This document shows, piece by piece, positions 46,638-57,084 of a stretch of 64,000 nt of DNA. Position 1 is the first letter of the stretch, and every line of letters begins with the position of its first letter. The position numbers and the translations under genes are program-made. Origin of the DNA: Varanus komodoensis (taxonomy: Eukaryota; Chordata; Lepidosauria; Squamata; Varanidae). The notes beneath the pieces are model-generated. The model saw nothing but the letters and a program-made list of their open reading frames with translations. It was not told the DNA's origin and made no database searches. Location of the stretch: positions 7,668,357-7,732,356 of the forward strand of contig NW_025335985.1 in the NCBI RefSeq assembly GCF_004798865.1. The letters run 5' to 3'.

Positions 46638-46640
<3 letters not shown>

Positions 46641-46671
<31 letters not shown>
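46641..46671. repeat. (GACA)n microsatellite
   Basis: A GATA start followed by about six GACA units, inside the fossil retrovirus interval. Confidence 0.95.
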
Positions 46672-47981
46672 TACCTTTAGGATCCGGGTGGGGGGGAAGG
46701 AGGGGTTTCTCAAGCTAGCAAGTTGCTCCCTCACTCCGAGAGACGCTCAGCTTGCCATGAGGACTCTGTCCAGCGGTGCTTCGAGTAGCTGCTCTTGAGA
46801 AAGCCACAGACCAGCCAGCCTCATTGCCTGAGGTCTGGGTGGTCAAAGGGCTTGGGATTTGGTGTTTAAACTCTCAGCGCTGCTACCTGCTTTCCTCTTC
46901 CTCTTTGTATGTGTGCTTGTCTGTGCATGTGCTCTTTTAAAATCCCTCCACTTCTTTCTGTTTGTTTTGTTCAGTCCGGTTTTGTTCCCCAAGCACTTGG
47001 GTGCCTGTGCACTAAGCATTGTGTACAACTCCCTGAGAATGGTGGGCGGGGGTGAGGTGCAGTTTTTGCAAATAGCTACGAAGATGCACAGTTAAAAAGC
47101 CAATGTTCCGAAAGACAGCCTGCAAATGGATCTGATGGCAGTGGCGAGGAAGGCAGCGCTGCAGCACGAACGGGGAAAGGCAGGGAGCGACGGGAGGTCC
47201 CAGCACCCGAGCCAAAATTGGCGTTTCATAGGTGAGGAAGGAATAATTGCGTGATGTGCAAACCAGAGCAACAATGGAAAAGGGAGTGCCCCCAGAACAC
47301 AGCCTCAACTGTCTTGGCCGCTTTGGGGGCTCTGAGGGAAGAATAGGGAATTCACGGGAAGAGTTCCACATCACCCCCACAACCCCGGGAGAGAATGAGG
47401 GTGGGAGATGAGGACATGGACTCCTTGGTGGACACTAGCGCAGTCTGCTCAGTTGTGTCTGTCCCAATTGGTGGCGGGGACACAACAGGGATCCTGAACG
47501 ACGGGGGCACAGGGCATCAGGCCACCTGCCCAGTTGTGGGGCCCATGGAGTGCTTCCTATGGAACCAATTCTTTGTGCCTTCAAGCGAGAATGCCAGGAT
47601 GGGACGAAGAGCCAGCTGTGTTCAACCACCCTCTCCCAGGGGAGGAGGGAGTTCACCCAGCTTTCTCTCAAGCACTGGCTGCAGACTTGTCTGAATGGAC
47701 TAGAGACTCTAACGGTGTTTTTAGTGCAGTATGTGAACAATCTTTTAATTGCCGCTGAGGCCACAGCCCAGTGCACATCTGCTGGATTTCATTGGGTCAC
47801 CGAGGAGAAGATGCAAACCTCACAAGAACAGGTGCAGTATCTGGAGTTTCAGACATTCAGGGATGGTGGGGGTGGATTACCAGCTGCCTCAGGAGGGGAA
47901 GGAGGCAGTTTGTCAAACTCCCCCAAAACTGTAAACGCAGGCTTGGAAAACAGGCAGTCAGTGCTTTCTTGGGGCAGGCAT

Positions 47982-49176
47982 TATTATATTATTATTCTTA
48001 TTATAACATTTCTATGCCGCCCCTTGCCGAAACCTCGGGGCGGCTTACAACACGATAAAATACAATGAAATACAATAGCACATAATAAATTACCATTAAA
48101 TACAAAATACAAAAAATACATTGGTTTACAAATATAAGATTAAAATTATCAGTATAACTTAAGTAAATAAAAATATAGGAGGAGAAAGAGAAGGAAGAAG
48201 AAGTTGTCCTGGCCAGATCATATGTTTTAACAATTCAAATGATGTTTAAATAAAAAGGTCTTTACCTGGCGCCGAAAAACCAGTAACGACGGTGCCAGGC
48301 GGACCTCTTTGGGGAGTGAATTCCATAGGTTGGGTGCCACCGCAGAGAAAGCCCTCCTCCGGGTACTTACTCTCCTAATTTCTTTCATGGAGGGTTCCCG
48401 GAGAAGGGACTCTCCCACAGATCTCAAAGGGCGGTCGGGCATATACGGACGTAAGCGCTCGTTCAGGTAGCCAGGACCCAAGCCGTTTAGGGCTTTGTAG
48501 GTCATAATCAACACCTTGAATTGGGCCCGGGCTTCAATGGGAAGCCAGTGAAGCTGACGGAGGACTGGAGTCATGTGAGCATAACGCCCCGTCCCCGTCA
48601 GCAACCTGGCAGCTCTATTTTGCACCAATTGAAGTGTTCGGACTGTCTTCAGGGGAAGCCCCACGTAAAGCGCATTACAGAAGTCTAGGCGGGAAGTCAC
48701 CAGCGCGTGTGTCACCGTCGCCAGGCAGTCGTACTCCAGGTAGGGGCGCAGCTGATTAATCAGCCGAAGCTGAAGGAAGGCGTTCCTTGCCACCGCTGTC
48801 ACCTGAGCTTCCAAAGAAAGCTCTGGGTCGAGGAGTACTCCTAGGCTGCGGACCTTATCCCTAAGAGGGAGTGTTGCACCATTCAGGACCAGGTCAAATC
48901 CACCCTCTCCGAAACCCGATCCGCCAACCAACAGGACCTCCGTCTTGTCTGGGTTGAGTTTCAGTTTATTGGCCCTCATCCATTCCCTTACCTCGGCCAG
49001 GCACCGGTTCAGCACAGCCACCGCCTCACCTGGATTAGTGGAAAACGAGAGGTAAAGCTGGGTATCATCAGCGTATTGATGATTCCGCAGCCCACACCTC
49101 CTGATGACCTCTCCCAGCGGTTTCATATAGATGTTAAATAGCAGAGGGGATAGAATGGAGCCCTGTGGTACCCCTT
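47982..49176 (-). mobile_element. L2 LINE, 5'-truncated, RT frame still open
   Basis: A minus-strand L2-clade reverse-transcriptase fragment. It begins at the [17 protein letters not shown] block (about 49,175-49,120), contains the catalytic YADDTQLYL motif and [17 protein letters not shown], and runs without a stop to 48,227 (299 codons from the first Met). The 3' untranslated part has CGGGGCGGCTTACAACACG-type sequence and an ATT-rich tail at 47,982-48,000. GGCAT flanks both ends (47,977-47,981 and 49,177-49,181), a possible short target-site duplication. The open frame suggests it is younger than the surrounding repeats. Confidence 0.88.
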
Positions 49177-51099
49177 GGCATAGCTATGGCTGTTCCTCAG
49201 CACCAGGGCAACTCCTGGCATGGAGGTGCGAGGGGGGAGGGCTGGGGCTGTTCCTCTCCAGCACCAGCCCTGGCAGGCACCTCTCTCCACCATTCTGCGA
49301 TGCTGGCTAGCTGGCTGGCATCGCTCCTTCTCCGAGGCGAGAGCGGCCATGCTGGCTGCCCGGCTGTGCCTGGCTAACTGGCTGCCTGCAGTGGGTGAAG
49401 CTGCGGCCACTGGCTGGTTGCTGCCTGCGGCTCGCAATGGCACAGGGGAAGGGGGGGCTGCCGGTTTACTTCAGCTGACTCGCCTGGGACTGGACTGCCA
49501 GGAGACCACTGATGCCGTGGACGGACCATGCCCAGGTGCCCCTCGTTACACGGCAGTGAGATCGGAGGGGGTGCCTACATGGGGACACTACACCAGGCTG
49601 AGGAAAGTTCCCAAACCACAAGGAGACCGAAGGACCGTGGAACCTATGGAGAACCTGAAGTGCCTGCTCAAATACCAACCCTGCAAGGGAGGACCAGTGG
49701 CGTAACAGGCCGGGAGAAGAAGCTGACATCAGGGTCAGCCAAGGGCCCGCAACTGGAGGCAGCAAGGGAGAAGAGCCCCGAAGAAAATCAGCCTATTGGG
49801 GACCAGGATCGGGTCCTGGCTTGAAGACTGAGAACAAAGAGACTTGCATTTGCTAACACTAAGTAGCCTAGATAATAACACTGAAGGGAAGAGGGGGAGT
49901 TTCTTGGAGTCGCTACTCTGGCTGTCTCTGTGTACTTCTGTTAATTGTGTTACTCCCTTCTACACCAGATGTCCTTGTGGAAAGAAAACAGTGGACTTCC
50001 TCATTGCTAAGTTTCCGGTCTGAGAGGACTGGCTCGGTGTGCATAGAATGCTTCAGCTTCAGTGGTGCTGGTGAAAACCCAGCATGGATTTCTTCCACCT
50101 GGAAATGCCACATGTCTAGATGCTAACCAAAGACCGGGTAACACTGACATGCAAGGTGCAGAAGGCGGGCACTGCCATCCCAGATCGGCCAAAGGAGAGT
50201 AAAAAGAAAATTCATGCGTGGCTTGAAAAGGGTTCCATAGGTCCCTGGGAAAAACAAGCTCCATGTGAGGCCACTGCCGGCAAGGGCCACTGAGGCGCAG
50301 TGGTCTAGTCTGGTGGCGGTGGTGGTGGACTGGCAACATCTCTACAGCCCCCAAGAGAGCAACAGCCGATTGGCACAAGCCGGAAGAGGCCCCTGTGTGT
50401 GAGGGAGAGTTTGGTGCGGTGGCCAGCAGGTAGCGTAGTCTTTGCTAAGCTGGAAAGGTCCTGCCTGCAGCTGGATGTGGAGGCTGCTTGCTAGGCATTC
50501 TTCACACAAATGGGGCTGGTACGTGCCAACTGGTACAGCCTGGGATGCAAACTCTGAGTGCAAGAGAACTTGGTGCTGCCAAAAGATGGAAGCCAGCAAA
50601 TACGCCTAGCTCAATGGCCCACATTGGACATAATTGGCAAATGCAGAACTCCACAGGAGAAATACTCTACAGGGGATCTCTGCACTCCGCCTCACAACAC
50701 AGGTATGCCTTCCAAACATGGAAACCACCTCGGGACCCATTGGGTTAGTTGCCAGAAGGCTTACTGCAGAAGGATGGGGCACTGGATACCTTGCCCCCAA
50801 CCTCTGAATTACCACAGAAGTCCCCAAGGGTGCTTGCCCAAACTGCAGAGAGGTAGTTCAAACATTGGTGGAAGACATTGCCAAAGCGGGGTAGGCTACT
50901 CATTTCTCTGTGCCATCCTTCCGCCAGTTGGGGGTTTCTCAACCACCATGACATTCGAGTGCAGCCTCTGCATTCTCTGTGTTTCCAGTGAAACAGCAGA
51001 TGCCATTTCAGACACACAACAAAGTTAGCTCAACTTCAGCAACTTGCCATACAAAGCTGGTAGGCTGACAGTGTTTGTCAACAGTTATTCATTCCGATA

Positions 51100-51222
51100 T
51101 TTCTCAGACTTGCACATGGTCGGCGTGTCATGAGCGGGGCCGGCTGGGGCCAGGGGTCTGACTGGATAACCCAGGTCCCCTTCTGACTCGTTCCGTTTCT
51201 GTGCTTCTATGTTTCTCTGTTC
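51100..51222 (+). mobile_element. CR1 LINE 3' end inside the fossil retrovirus
   Basis: GGCGTGTCATGAGCGGGGCC, GGTCTGACTGGATAACCCAG and TTCTGTGCTTCTATGTTTC give the usual CR1 3' end. Only about 120 bp is present. Confidence 0.8.
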
Positions 51223-51347
51223 AAATGGCCCTCGCCTGCCCCAGCAGTCTGCACCTTCAAGGCAAAGCTGCAAAGGCTTAGTAACCTGTCTCCTTAATCA
51301 AGAAGAATCTGTCTTTTAATAAGAAGATTCCTTTGAAGGGGGAAACT

Positions 51348-51980
51348 GTTACCAATGGCAGCACCCCAAAACACCCCAAACATAATTGGCCAGAGAAAGG
51401 CCCCAGAAGTAGTTGGCCAGAGGAAGGCCCCATAGTAAAAACACCACAGTGATGCTGTCCCAGAAGGGAGGGCGGATAAGAGCAAACCGAGCTTTGTGTC
51501 ACCCACAGCTAACACGCCAGCCTGACCTCGAATGCAGCAATCAAAGGGGCAGTGGACACGGGTTGCAGCCGCCATGGAAGTTGCACATGTGCAGGGAGAA
51601 AGAACATGGCAGCCCGTGTGACTCTCGAGCGGACAAGAAATAGGCATGGGAACTGTCTGGTCCTTGACAGAAGAAAGGACTCTTTCTCCAGCCCGGGAGG
51701 GGTGCGTACGTTGATGTATTGATGCATTAGATGTGTATTAGGTGACCTAATTGGTTCCCTAGGGTATCAAACGCATGTCCTGGGGCGCAACTTTCGAGAC
51801 ACTGCTTTGGGCTGACTGTCCCCTTTTGACTCCCTTTATTCTGCAGTGCACTAGAAGAAAGCTGGTTTTGGCTCCAAGTCTCATCTCAGGCTCCGTTTGG
51901 CTGGGGTCTGGGGTCCACCCGGGTTTGCCCCAGCTGTGGACTGGCTCAGTCCGGCAATAAGCTCTTGGGTTTTCTTTTGA
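51348..51980 (+). mobile_element. Right LTR of the fossil retrovirus
   Basis: A purine-rich tract GAAGGGGGAAA (51,336-51,346) is directly followed by TGTTACC, a typical LTR start. The U3-like part includes an imperfect direct repeat, GGCCAGAGAAAGGCCCC and GGCCAGAGGAAGGCCCC. The right end is uncertain and is placed where minus-strand CR1 sequence begins. Broken and old. Confidence 0.55.
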
Positions 51981-52076
51981 AGGAAGAATGAGCCAAAGTA
52001 GGAACGAAGCACTTCCGCCCTTTCTTCGCCATCCGTTAGCATTTTGCCACCCACAGTGAGAAATTTTGCTATAGAC

Positions 52077-52460
52077 CAGTGGGGGCAAACAGTGGCACAG
52101 GCCCCTCGGCCGGCACGCAGAGCCCTCTCTGCCGGTACATGAGCCGAGTCACCTCAGCATCACCCTGGCAGCCGAGCATCGGATAGCAGCGCACACAGGG
52201 GCCAATGTGCATTCTTGGAAAGGAGTAGCAGTGCCAAGCAATGACGTCACGAGCCGCAACTCATTGGCCGCGACTCGTCCGAGCTTTCGCATGGCCGGTC
52301 AGTGCGCTGCCAAGGATGGATGGATGGATGGACTGATTTTCTTTTTCTAAACTAAAACCTCAGTTTTCAGGTTTTATTGCAGTGTTGGCACTTTGTGATA
52401 AATAAGTGGGTTTTGGGTGGCAGTCTGGGCACTCAGTCTCTAAAAGGTTTGCCATCACAG
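52077..52460 (+). mobile_element. hAT-type MITE copy 1
   Basis: Homologous over its length to copy 2 (52,647-53,038). It starts CAGTGGGGGCAAACAGTGGC, ends CTAAAAGGTTTGCCATCACAG, and contains GATAGCAGCGCACACAGGGG and TTTTATTGCAGTGTTGGCAC. Terminal sequences are inverted-repeat-like. A short GGAT microsatellite lies at about 52,315. Non-autonomous. Confidence 0.75.
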
Positions 52461-52646
52461 GGTTAGGGTTAGAAAAACTAGGAGTCCTGGCAGAATTTTG
52501 ATGTTTGGAATGTGTTTGGAGTGGGCAGAAATGTTGAGCTGTGCAGAAATCGCTACTCAAGGGAGGCTGTTTCAAAATCGCAGTATTTTCAATGGAACTT
52601 TAGCCCTCTATTAGGGTTCGGGGTGTGCACCAGTGTAGGGTTAGGG
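52461..52646. repeat. Spacer bounded by GGTTAGGG 8-mers between hAT copies
   Basis: GGTTAGGG lies at both inner boundaries (52,461-52,468 and 52,639-52,646). hAT elements make 8-bp target duplications, so these look like remains of one duplicated target. The 170 bp between them match nothing I recognise. Confidence 0.6.
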
Positions 52647-53038
52647 CAGTGGTGGCGAACCTATGGCACAGGTGCCACAGCGGGCATGTGGAATGCTCTC
52701 TGTCAGCATGTGGGCCAAGTCACCCCAGCCTCGCCTCAGCAGCCAAGCATTGGATAACAGCGCACACAGGGGCCATGCGCACGCTTGGAAAGGAGTAGCG
52801 GCGCCAGGCAATGATGTCACGAGCCATGACTCATTAGCCACTACTTGGCTGAGCTTTCACATGGCCAGTCAGTGGCTGACAAGGATATATATATATTTGC
52901 TTGGACTGGCTGTGAGTTGTTTTTTCTAAATGAAAACCTCAGTTTTCTGGTTTTATTGCAGTGTTGGCACTTTGGGAAAAATACGTAGGCTTTGAGTTGC
53001 AGTTGTGCACTCGGTCTCTAAAAGGTTCACTGTCACTG
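52647..53038 (+). mobile_element. hAT-type MITE copy 2
   Basis: Starts CAGTGGTGGCGAACCTATGG, a common hAT MITE end, and ends TCTAAAAGGTTCACTGTCACTG, whose complement CAGTGACAGTGAACC mirrors the start. It carries an AT microsatellite exactly where copy 1 has GGAT. Same orientation as copy 1. Confidence 0.8.
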
Positions 53039-53357
53039 CCACAGACATTGAAGAAGGCTCCTGCAGTTGCTCTTAGCTCTCCTTGCTGGCCCAGCTCAGG
53101 TCTAGCTCCAGCCTTCCGGATCCCATCCCTGCAGCTCCATCCTACCTGCTTGGTTTCCTCCGTTGCCGCCTGGCCTTCCTTCCACTTCCTGTGCACGTCC
53201 TTTTATGTTTTCAGATCATCGCTAAAGTTTTTGTGAAGCCTCATGGGCTTCTTCCGCTTTCTTCCACCATTTTCCCTTGTTAGAATTGTGTGCAGCTGTC
53301 CCTTGGGAATTTCCTTTTTTACAAATCCCCACCCATCTTGGATCCCTTTCCTCATTA

Positions 53358-53593
53358 TTATTTTATTTTTTTTTTATTTATTTTTATTTATATCCTGCCT
53401 TTTTCCTACAAAGGGCTCAAGGCAGCTTACATCATCCATCTTATCCCCACAACAGCAACCCTGTGAGGTAGGTTGGGCTGAGAGTCTGTGACTGGCCCAA
53501 AGTCACCCAGTTGGCTCCATGGCCGAGCGGGGACTCGAACCCAGATCGTCTGAGTCCCAGTCCCACGCTCTTAACCACTGGGCCACACTGGCT
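53358..53593 (-). mobile_element. tRNA-derived SINE
   Basis: Read on the minus strand: an A box in GTGGCCCAGTGGTTAAGAGC, a B box in GGGTTCGAGTCCC, then a body ending GATGTAAGCTGCCTTGAGCC and an A/T-rich tail. Seven-base duplications CTCATTA flank it (53,351-53,357 and 53,594-53,600). The order is that of widespread squamate tRNA SINEs. The tRNA part no longer forms a gene. Confidence 0.85.
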
Positions 53594-54029
53594 CTCATTA
53601 GATTCGCTTGCCATGGGGCTTTACTTATCCTTGTTCTCAGTATACTAAAATCGGCTTTCTTAACATCCAGGGTACATGACGGGCCGTACGTGGCTTTTGC
53701 TTCCTTTCGCACCCAGCTTCTACGCCCGGCACGGTCGCTTCCCTCCAGAGCAGCTGCCACTTCAGCCCTGCTGGCTAGAATCAAGCCAAGGATGACCGAC
53801 CCTCCGGTTTCCTCCTCCGCTTTCTGGAGCTGCTGGGGAAGATGAGACGGGCGCAGAGACCATGTGGAAGCGTCGAGACAGCCAGGTGGGTCGGTGTCTC
53901 TGAGAACGCTGGCTTCAGAACGGGCACAGGCGATGCCCGGGTCCCTCCTTCGAGATACACAGCATGTCGGGACAGGCGCTCTCCCCACATGAGGCTCACC
54001 CGTCCTCACAAGCTGGGTCGGCGTCAGCA

Positions 54030-54420
54030 AAGTGAGGGGGCTGCAGGAAAGGCAGGGGCTATTTTGGGCAGCATGAGCAGAAGCGTCACTTCCAAATCAC
54101 ATGAACTTCTGGCTCTCTGCACACACTTCTTGGCCCCACCGTTTAGAAATCCGGTGGAGCCTCAGTTGGTTTGCTTGTTCGTTTATTCAAGGCTTTTGTG
54201 TGCCGCCCCATCGTGCAAGATCTCGGGTTGGCCACAGAATCAGATCCAAGGAGTGCTCGCCAGCGGCACCTGGGAAGGGGCGACGAGCGGGGCACCACGG
54301 GACCCAGCCCTGGGCCCAGCACCCTCCAGCGTTTTCATGACTGACTTGGCTGAGGAAGTGCCGGAATGATGGTCGGGTGTGGCGATGACACAGAACCGGG
54401 TGGGAGAGCTCGTACCCCGA
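54030..54420 (+). mobile_element. CR1 LINE fragments with an L2-like tail between
   Basis: 54,050-54,165 encodes an ILGSMSRSVTSKSHELL-type CR1 segment. 54,255-54,415 encodes the earlier GVPQGSVLGP-like segment, readable as CCACGGGACCCAGCCCTGGG then TTTTCATGACTGACTTGGC. Between them, 54,175-54,240 (TTTATTCAAGGC, TGTGCCGCCCCAT) resembles a reversed L2 tail. The CR1 segment order shows two separate insertions. Confidence 0.6.
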
Positions 54421-54524
54421 GAGACGTGAGCGGCTGGAGCGCTGGCCCAAAGGCAGAGCGGTGTGGCAGTGGGACTCATGGCCCACGGAGGAGGGGGACT
54501 CTCCCACACAGGTGGGATTAGAAA

Positions 54525-54775
54525 CATGGAGCAAAAAAACATAAACAGGGCGAGTCAGGAGGGGCCTCCTGGGCCATCTAGTCTGACCCCCGGTTCCACC
54601 CGGCTCCGCTCACGACATGCCCACCATGTGCACGTCCAGCCTGTCCTTGAACACCCTCACCGATGGGGCCTCAACGACCTCTCATGGAAGCCCATTCCAC
54701 ACCCTCGGGGTCCCGACTGTCCGGAAGTGCTTCCTGGCATCCCAGTGGAGCCTGGGTTCCCTGAGCTTTAGTGGG
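54525..54775 (-). mobile_element. CR1 LINE 3' end
   Basis: Minus-strand 3' end: GGGCCATCTAGTCTGACCCC, CGGCTCCGCTCACGACATGC, CCATTCCACACCCTCGGGG, TGCTTCCTGGCATCCCAGTG. About 250 bp, 5'-truncated. Confidence 0.9.
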
Positions 54776-57084
54776 GAATCTGATTGTGATTGTGTTTACT
54801 ACTAATCTGCACAGAGAGTGTGACTCAGCCGCTAGTATTCCTGCCCTTCGGAGAGGCTGTCTGTTACTGCAGAAGGAACCCGGCCTCCCGTACGGCGGCA
54901 GCCACAAATGCACTTTTAAAAGCACTGGCATTCAGAGCCATCCTCGTAACGCCTGGAGGTCCTGCTTGGCGAGGGCTGGAGGGGCGGAGGGGTCCGGGGC
55001 TCGGGGGACGGCAGGCTCCGCCTGGAGCTCTGGCTTGGGACTGGATCAGAGCGATGGCATCGGCGGAGCCTCACCTGCGAAGCGGGCCGTGCCCTCGGTT
55101 TGGGCTCCGCTGTAGCTCATGAGATGACGAGTTGGAAAATTGGGCGGGGGGGGGGGGGGAATCCCATGTAACTCCATTGTCATGGTCAGAGCATTTCCAG
55201 GCAAGGGTGGAAGTGGGCATCACCTCTCTCCTGCAGGGCCGGGGGACCCACGGGATGGTCCGCCCCAGAAATGGATGGATGGACCCAACTGTGCGGAAAC
55301 CGCCGTGGGGATTCCCGGCAGATTGGACGGACCCACACGGAGCCCGCAGCCTGGCGCGAGTTCCACGCCTCGGGAGGCTGGGCAAGCACCGAGACACCGC
55401 AGATCTGGCTGCCTGCTCAGAAGGGCTCCTCCCGGAGGCCTCAGCCGTGCTGCTGTTCTGCCCCCGAACCCTTCCAGGAATCGTTCCTCGTCTTCATCTC
55501 ACCCTGGGCAGCACTCCAGAGCCCCTGTGGCTGTGGAGCAGCACAGAAATATGGCAAACCCTGCATCTGAGTGGCGGCCCCTTTAAAGCCAAAAATCCCC
55601 CCTGCCAGAAAACACCCCGAAGGAGCACCAGCACATCCAAGCTCCAGGTGAGACCCTTCTCTCCTTCCTCTTCGTTGGCGTGCGTGTTGGGGGGTTGCCA
55701 ATTTCTACAGTGGCCAATATAAATCTCTCTCTCCTGCCCCTAGCATGGGTGGTGTGATTGTCTGGGAGCAGGAAGGGCTTTCGACTCTGCAGACCCAAAG
55801 CGACGGCCAGGACATCCCTTTTCACGTCTCCGAGTTTCGGAGCCCCAGGGACGGGGGTCGCACCGAGGCTGAGCAGGGGCCTGCTTTCTGCCACAGGCCT
55901 CTGGCCGGGATGGAGGCACAGCTTGGGAAGTGTAGGCCTTCATCCCGAAAGCAAACGCGAGCCAGGCAGCCTGCAGCTCTGCGGGCCCCGGCAACTCTTC
56001 CTGCTTTTCCCAGGGGGCAGGGCTAGGATGAGTGTCGCTTGGCCACCCCGGCAGCTCTTGTTCAAGCAGAGGAATGCTCCCTGCTTCGGGAACCGGCTCC
56101 TGCCCACATCAAGCGGAGGTGCTTGTCTGAAGGCCCCAGGAACGTGACGCGCAGGGGCTCCCGAGACGGGCCAGTGGCCCCGCACATGAACCTGGGCGAA
56201 AGCCGGGGTACAAGGGATGCCACACAGGCCGCCACACAAAGGCACTGGCCAGCGCCAATGCTCAAGCCGGCGAAGCCAGTGAGCCGGGAGCTCAGACCGT
56301 GCCCAGCTGCCCCAGGTTGGGTGCACGTCAACAGTGGCGGCCCCCTTTGGCCCGGCTCCCCCTAGGAAAGCCACGGAAGGCATTTCCGCCCGCACAGGGA
56401 CTCCGCAGCATCCCAGGCGGACGACCGACCAGGCTCAAGCCCTGCATTAGGGACCCGGCCACGGACCCTCCCTTCACCCGGGCCAGCAGCTGGGCCCCTC
56501 CTTCGCAGGCCCCAGACGTTCCAGTGCGCCCCCCCACCCCACACAATCCCCGAGGCAGCAAAGATACGGGGCCACCCCCTGCTCCGCAGAGCCCACTGGG
56601 GGGGAACCCCAAGCCAGGCATGCTCTTGGGGGCGCGCAGGGCAGGGCAAGCGCTTCGCTGGGGGCAGCAGTGTGCCAGCCTTGCTCCTGCCCGCTCGGCG
56701 CAGAGGCCGCCTGCAGGCGGGCAGCAGGGCTGCTCCGTGCCCGGGCACATCTGCTCTCGCCAGGCGCCCAGAGCGCCTCTGGCCAGGAGGCAGGCGGCCA
56801 CCTGCACGCCACCCCACGCCAGCACACGTGCGCACGCTCCCAGGCTCCCGTGTCCGAGGGCAGGCAGGGGTGGGCCGGATGCCCGGGGGAGGACGCTTCC
56901 TGGCAGACCCGGTCATGGGAACGGGCCCAGGTGGATGCCAGGGAGGCTGTGGTTTGTGGGATCCCCTGCGCATGCCCGGGGTGCGCCCCGTCGACGGCAC
57001 GAAGGGACTGCCGGCCTGCCGGAGCCTCTGTCCCAGGGTGCCAAAAGGCCCAGTCAGAGAGCCACTCAGAAGGGCTGGATCACG
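54776..57084. other. Intergenic between repeats and the DNAJB5 3' end
   Basis: No gene is recognised. A poly-G run of about 15 lies at 55,146. The sequence becomes GC-rich and unique from 55,750. Frames on both strands near 56,300-57,100 are compositional. Confidence 0.45.

Larger units (their letters stand above)
45545..51980 (+). mobile_element. Fossil class I (gammaretrovirus-like) endogenous retrovirus
   Basis: Broken provirus remains in plus orientation. Parts seen: two matrix-type gag start regions (about 45,545-45,925 and 46,090-46,395), nucleocapsid zinc-knuckle-like sequence (about 47,245-47,330), protease-like (about 47,395-47,600), reverse-transcriptase-like (about 47,640-47,960), a region of unassigned, possibly env-derived sequence (about 49,185-51,095), a polypurine tract and a right LTR. 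An L2 and a CR1 end are inserted in it. No left LTR is found. It carries many breaks, well over ten, and has no coding capacity. It looks old, since later LINEs sit inside it. Confidence 0.7.
51981..53870 (-). mobile_element. CR1 LINE endonuclease-RT linker region, split by hAT and SINE
   Basis: Minus-strand CR1 ORF2 pieces read in order from right to left: near 53,600-53,860 the TTGAACATCC-type linker, near 53,050-53,196 HRKWKEGQAATEE, CRDGIRKA and GAFFNVC, and near 51,985-52,070 the MLTDGEE-like block. The pieces are separated by a hAT composite (52,077-53,038) and a SINE (53,358-53,593). Removing those makes the CR1 order collinear. Old copy with several stops. Confidence 0.75.

Noticed and set aside
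49185-51095. A retroviral env gene in the fossil provirus
   Set aside because: Position fits, but no diagnostic env motif could be seen. It is recorded only as unassigned, possibly env-derived, sequence.
52461-52646. An interstitial telomere repeat
   Set aside because: Only about two TTAGGG units at each end. The 8-mer fits hAT target duplications better.
53358-53593. A tRNA gene on the minus strand
   Set aside because: A and B boxes are present, but the sequence continues into a SINE body, has flanking CTCATTA duplications and lacks a proper tRNA 3' half.
55742-56027. A possible exon after the CTCTCCTGCCCCTAG acceptor-like sequence
   Set aside because: No recognisable protein in the following frame, no good partner exon, and no conserved neighbour gene expected there.
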